Shown: in pieces, positions 62,248-64,000 of the stretch
Numbering within the stretch: the first letter of the stretch is position 1
Layout: every line of letters begins with the position of its first letter
From: Pantoea sp. Ap-967
Lineage (GTDB): Bacteria; Pseudomonadota; Gammaproteobacteria; Pseudomonadales; Pseudomonadaceae
DNA: 64,000 nucleotides
Assembly (NCBI RefSeq): GCF_011752565.1
Contig: NZ_VWXK01000015.1
Location: 62,001-126,000, forward strand
Reading direction: 5' to 3'
The notes under the pieces: model-generated
Database searches by the model: none
Seen by the model: the letters and a program-made list of their open reading frames with translations, nothing else
Told to the model about the DNA's origin: nothing
Position numbers and translations under genes: made by a program

Positions 62248-62820
62248 TCAGCGCTGGGCGCCGTGCTGGATAACGATCGAATCGGTGCCAAGCTTGGCCA
62301 TCACCTCGGCTTTGCGCGCATCAGCCTCGGCCTTGCTGGGGAACGGCCCCATCAGCACCACCGGTTTACCGTCGCGGTATTCCACCGAAGAAGGGATGCC
62401 TTTCTCGATCAGCCGGGCGGTCATGTCGGACAGCGCACCCATGTTGGCGCCCTGAATCACCTCGACGTCCCAACCTTCGGGCGCCGGCTGGTCGGCCAGT
62501 GCCTCGGCACGGCGCTGCAGGTCGGCGCCGCCGCACTGTTCGCGGATGCGCAGGTCGTTGCCGTTATCGTCGACGATGATCTGGTACTGGCCATCGCTGC
62601 CCTTGATGGCCACGTAGCTACGGTAGGCTTCGTACTGCCCGGCGTCGTCCTTGCCACGCACCTGGCCGCAGATGGTGCCCTTGGTGTCGATTCGCACGTT
62701 GCCGAATTTGGCGGTCTTGGGGTTGTGCAGGTGCTCGGCGACCTGCTTGTGCACACCTTCCACCTCATTGTCACAGCCCGCCAGGGCCAGCACTGCCACT
62801 ACCACTGCCAGTTTGCGCAC
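62248..62820 (-). CDS. SPOR-like lipoprotein
   Basis: 190 aa from GTG at 62820 (GGAGG upstream). Lipobox VLALAGCD; a middle DUF (AEHLHNPKTAKFGNVRIDTK) and a C-terminal SPOR-like module (GWDVEVIQGANMGALSDMTARLIEKG ... VVLMGPFPSKAEADARKAEV). SPOR domains bind denuded peptidoglycan at division sites. Function of this protein unknown. Confidence 0.78.
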   Translation of the reverse strand: MRKLAVVVAVLALAGCDNEVEGVHKQVAEHLHNPKTAKFGNVRIDTKGTICGQVRGKDDAGQYEAYRSYVAIKGSDGQYQIIVDDNGNDLRIREQCGGADLQRRAEALADQPAPEGWDVEVIQGANMGALSDMTARLIEKGIPSSVEYRDGKPVVLMGPFPSKAEADARKAEVMAKLGTDSIVIQHGAQR

Positions 62821-62920
62821 GCGTGTACCTCCAAATTCGAAGGGGCGGATTCTAGCATGGCCGCCCTGGCCGCCGCCCGCGACTAAAGGTTACACGCTGC
62901 TTCGTGGAGCCGTAGAACGC

Positions 62921-62951
62921 AAAAAGGGCGACCCTTTCGGATCGCCCTTTT
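62921..62951 (-). terminator. Terminator of the first tRNA-Val
   Basis: On the minus strand AAAAGGGCGA and TCGCCCTTTT arms (10 bp) close a loop, with a T-run after. It stands 27 bases after the tRNA 3' end and is repeated at 63247-63277. Confidence 0.8.
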
Positions 62952-62977
62952 CGTTGCCCGGAAACCGGGGCTTTGTT

Positions 62978-63054
62978 TGGTAGGCACAATTGGACTCGAA
63001 CCAACGACCCCCACCATGTCAAGGTGGTGCTCTAACCAACTGAGCTATGTGCCT
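62978..63054 (-). tRNA. tRNA-Val (anticodon GAC)
   Basis: 77 nt on the minus strand. Acceptor AGGCACA pairs with TGTGCCT, D-arm AGCTCAGTTGGTTAGAGC, anticodon loop CTTGACATG reads GAC, T-arm GGTTCGAGTCC, and CCA is encoded. Identical in sequence to the second copy. Confidence 0.97.
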
Positions 63055-63246
63055 GTCGTGTGGTGCGCATATTAGTGACCGAACGCACACCTGTAAAGCG
63101 TTTTTTTTCAAAAAAATCAAAAACTTTCGTTGTTGGGGCGGGATCGGGGGACGCCATCGCGAGCGCCTACCCGGCCGCGTGCGGATACCCTGGCAACGAG
63201 CACATGGCAACGAGCGCAGCTCGCGCCAGCATGTTCAGCGCAAACG

Positions 63247-63277
63247 AAAAAGGGCGACCCTTTCGGATCGCCCTTTT
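63247..63277 (-). terminator. Terminator of the second tRNA-Val
   Basis: Same 10-bp stem and T-run as the one at 62921, 27 bases after this tRNA. It should limit read-through into the other copy. Confidence 0.8.
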
Positions 63278-63303
63278 CGTCGCCCGGAAACCGGGACTTT
63301 GTT

Positions 63304-63380
63304 TGGTAGGCACAATTGGACTCGAACCAACGACCCCCACCATGTCAAGGTGGTGCTCTAACCAACTGAGCTATGTGCCT
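63304..63380 (-). tRNA. tRNA-Val (anticodon GAC), second copy
   Basis: 77 nt, same sequence as 62978-63054. The presence of a separate terminator makes independent transcripts more likely than a single pre-tRNA. Confidence 0.97.
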
Positions 63381-63581
63381 GTCGTGTGGTGCGCATTCTA
63401 CCCAATCCAAAAACCCTGTCAACACTTTTTTTCGCGCTAACCCACTGAATCTTAACCTGTTTATAGAGAAGGAGCGGCCGGGCCCGAGTAAAGGATTTTC
63501 AACGGACGACTAGCGGGTGTTTATTATTATTGATAGCATCGGTACATTCGTTAAAAATATAAAACACGAGGTTCCTGCAGC

Positions 63582-64000
63582 ATGGCTAACACCCCCTACC
63601 CCCAGTCCTACTACGCCGCCTCGGCTAACCCGGTGCCGCCACGTCCGGCGCTGCAGGGTGAGGTGGAAACCGATGTGTGCATCATCGGTGCCGGCTACAC
63701 CGGCCTTTCCAGCGCCCTGTTCCTGCTGGAGAACGGCTTCAAGGTGAGCATCGTGGAAGCCGCCAAGGTCGGTTTCGGCGCATCGGGCCGTAACGGCGGC
63801 CAGATCGTCAACAGCTACAGCCGCGACATCGACGTGATCGAACGCACCGTCGGCCCAAAAGAAGCGCAACTGCTTGGCAAGATGGCCTTCGAAGGCGGGC
63901 GCATCATTCGTGAGCGCGTGGCCAAGTACAACATCCAGTGCGACCTGAAGGATGGCGGTGTATTCGCCGCGCTGACGTCCAAGCAAATGGGCCACCTGGA
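63582..64000 (+). CDS. FAD-dependent oxidoreductase, PuuB-like (truncated by window end)
   Basis: First 139 codons of a longer gene. The N-terminus MANTPYPQSYYAASANPVPP, FAD motif VCIIGAGYTGLSSALFLLENG and GFGASGRNGGQIVNSYSRDI match gamma-glutamylputrescine oxidoreductases and related amine oxidases. Likely acts in putrescine or another polyamine breakdown. The rest lies beyond the window. Shares the fold with the oxidoreductase at 952-2343. Confidence 0.85.
   Translation, partial: MANTPYPQSYYAASANPVPPRPALQGEVETDVCIIGAGYTGLSSALFLLENGFKVSIVEAAKVGFGASGRNGGQIVNSYSRDIDVIERTVGPKEAQLLGKMAFEGGRIIRERVAKYNIQCDLKDGGVFAALTSKQMGHL

Larger units (their letters stand above)
62921..63396. repeat. 150-bp direct duplication carrying tRNA-Val and terminator
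   Basis: Copies 62921-63070 and 63247-63396 differ at only two positions by eye (T/C and G/A between terminator and tRNA). Each holds a full tRNA-Val and its terminator and ends at the same GTGGTGCGCAT. The 176-base spacer contains no gene. Confidence 0.9.

Overview
The window reads as a chromosomal segment of a Pseudomonas of the P. putida group. The evidence is high-GC coding sequence, a dense scatter of REP palindromes of the P. putida kind (a core like GCGGGCTTGCCCCGCGAA next to CTCCTACA, or a variant built on AGCTCGCGAT), and a gene set (gor, galU, modABC, csrA, a KaiC-like ATPase, sohB, PQQ glucose dehydrogenase) that I recall from P. putida chromosomes. I see no prophage, transposase, CRISPR array or rRNA. 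Names rest on reading translated sequence; no database search was possible.

Layout. 0.1-4.9 kb: a YebC-type protein, then an FAD oxidoreductase and an OPA-family transporter divergent from a LysR regulator (probably aminophosphonate use). 4.9-9.7 kb: trans-aconitate methyltransferase and a Fur-box-preceded fecI-fecR-TonB receptor iron system. 9.7-17.1 kb: a GABA-type permease divergent from a MocR regulator, a 58-bp inverted repeat, and an M20 carbamoylase/MFS pair divergent from a LysR. 17.1-19.3 kb: a toxin-antitoxin pair with palindromic operator, a YafY-like regulator and a YceH protein. 19.4-24.4 kb: ahpC-ahpF with an intervening terminator, gor, galU. 24.5-28.4 kb: a probable thiosulfate dehydrogenase pair (tsdB-tsdA), small conserved proteins and nitronate monooxygenase. 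28.5-32.6 kb: modABC behind a ModE box, a topoisomerase IB and csrA. 32.6-36 kb: a histidine kinase / double-KaiC ATPase / response regulator operon. 36.2-37.7 kb: tRNA-Leu, DoxX, a very acidic small protein, a candidate structured small RNA and tRNA-Cys.

37.8-46.2 kb: sohB, then a histidine phosphatase, SCP2 protein, APH-like kinase and SDR, with an acyl-CoA dehydrogenase 3 kb further on; together these resemble a bacterial ACAD10/11-type 4-hydroxyacyl-CoA route. Between them lie small envelope proteins (a His/Asp-rich lipoprotein, a glycine-zipper protein) and a TerC transporter behind a leader that can fold two ways. 46.3-48.6 kb: LysR and a stand-alone cysteine desulfurase.

48.9-58.8 kb is the most complete catabolic unit: LysR, a polar amino acid ABC transporter, a DapA-family lyase, a DadA-like oxidase, an aldehyde dehydrogenase, a proline-racemase-family enzyme with a Ser/Cys active pair, and a GntR regulator. 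This set can convert a hydroxyproline isomer to 2-oxoglutarate. 58.9-64 kb: membrane PQQ dehydrogenase, small proteins, an HD hydrolase, a SPOR-like lipoprotein, two tRNA-Val genes in a 150-bp direct duplication, and the start of a PuuB-like oxidoreductase cut by the window edge.

Nothing here is clearly a new system. The best candidates for a closer look are the KaiC operon, the Ser/Cys racemase cluster, the split ACAD10/11-like pathway, the aminophosphonate-type locus without PhnW/PhnX, and the unassigned RNA at 37.39-37.49 kb.
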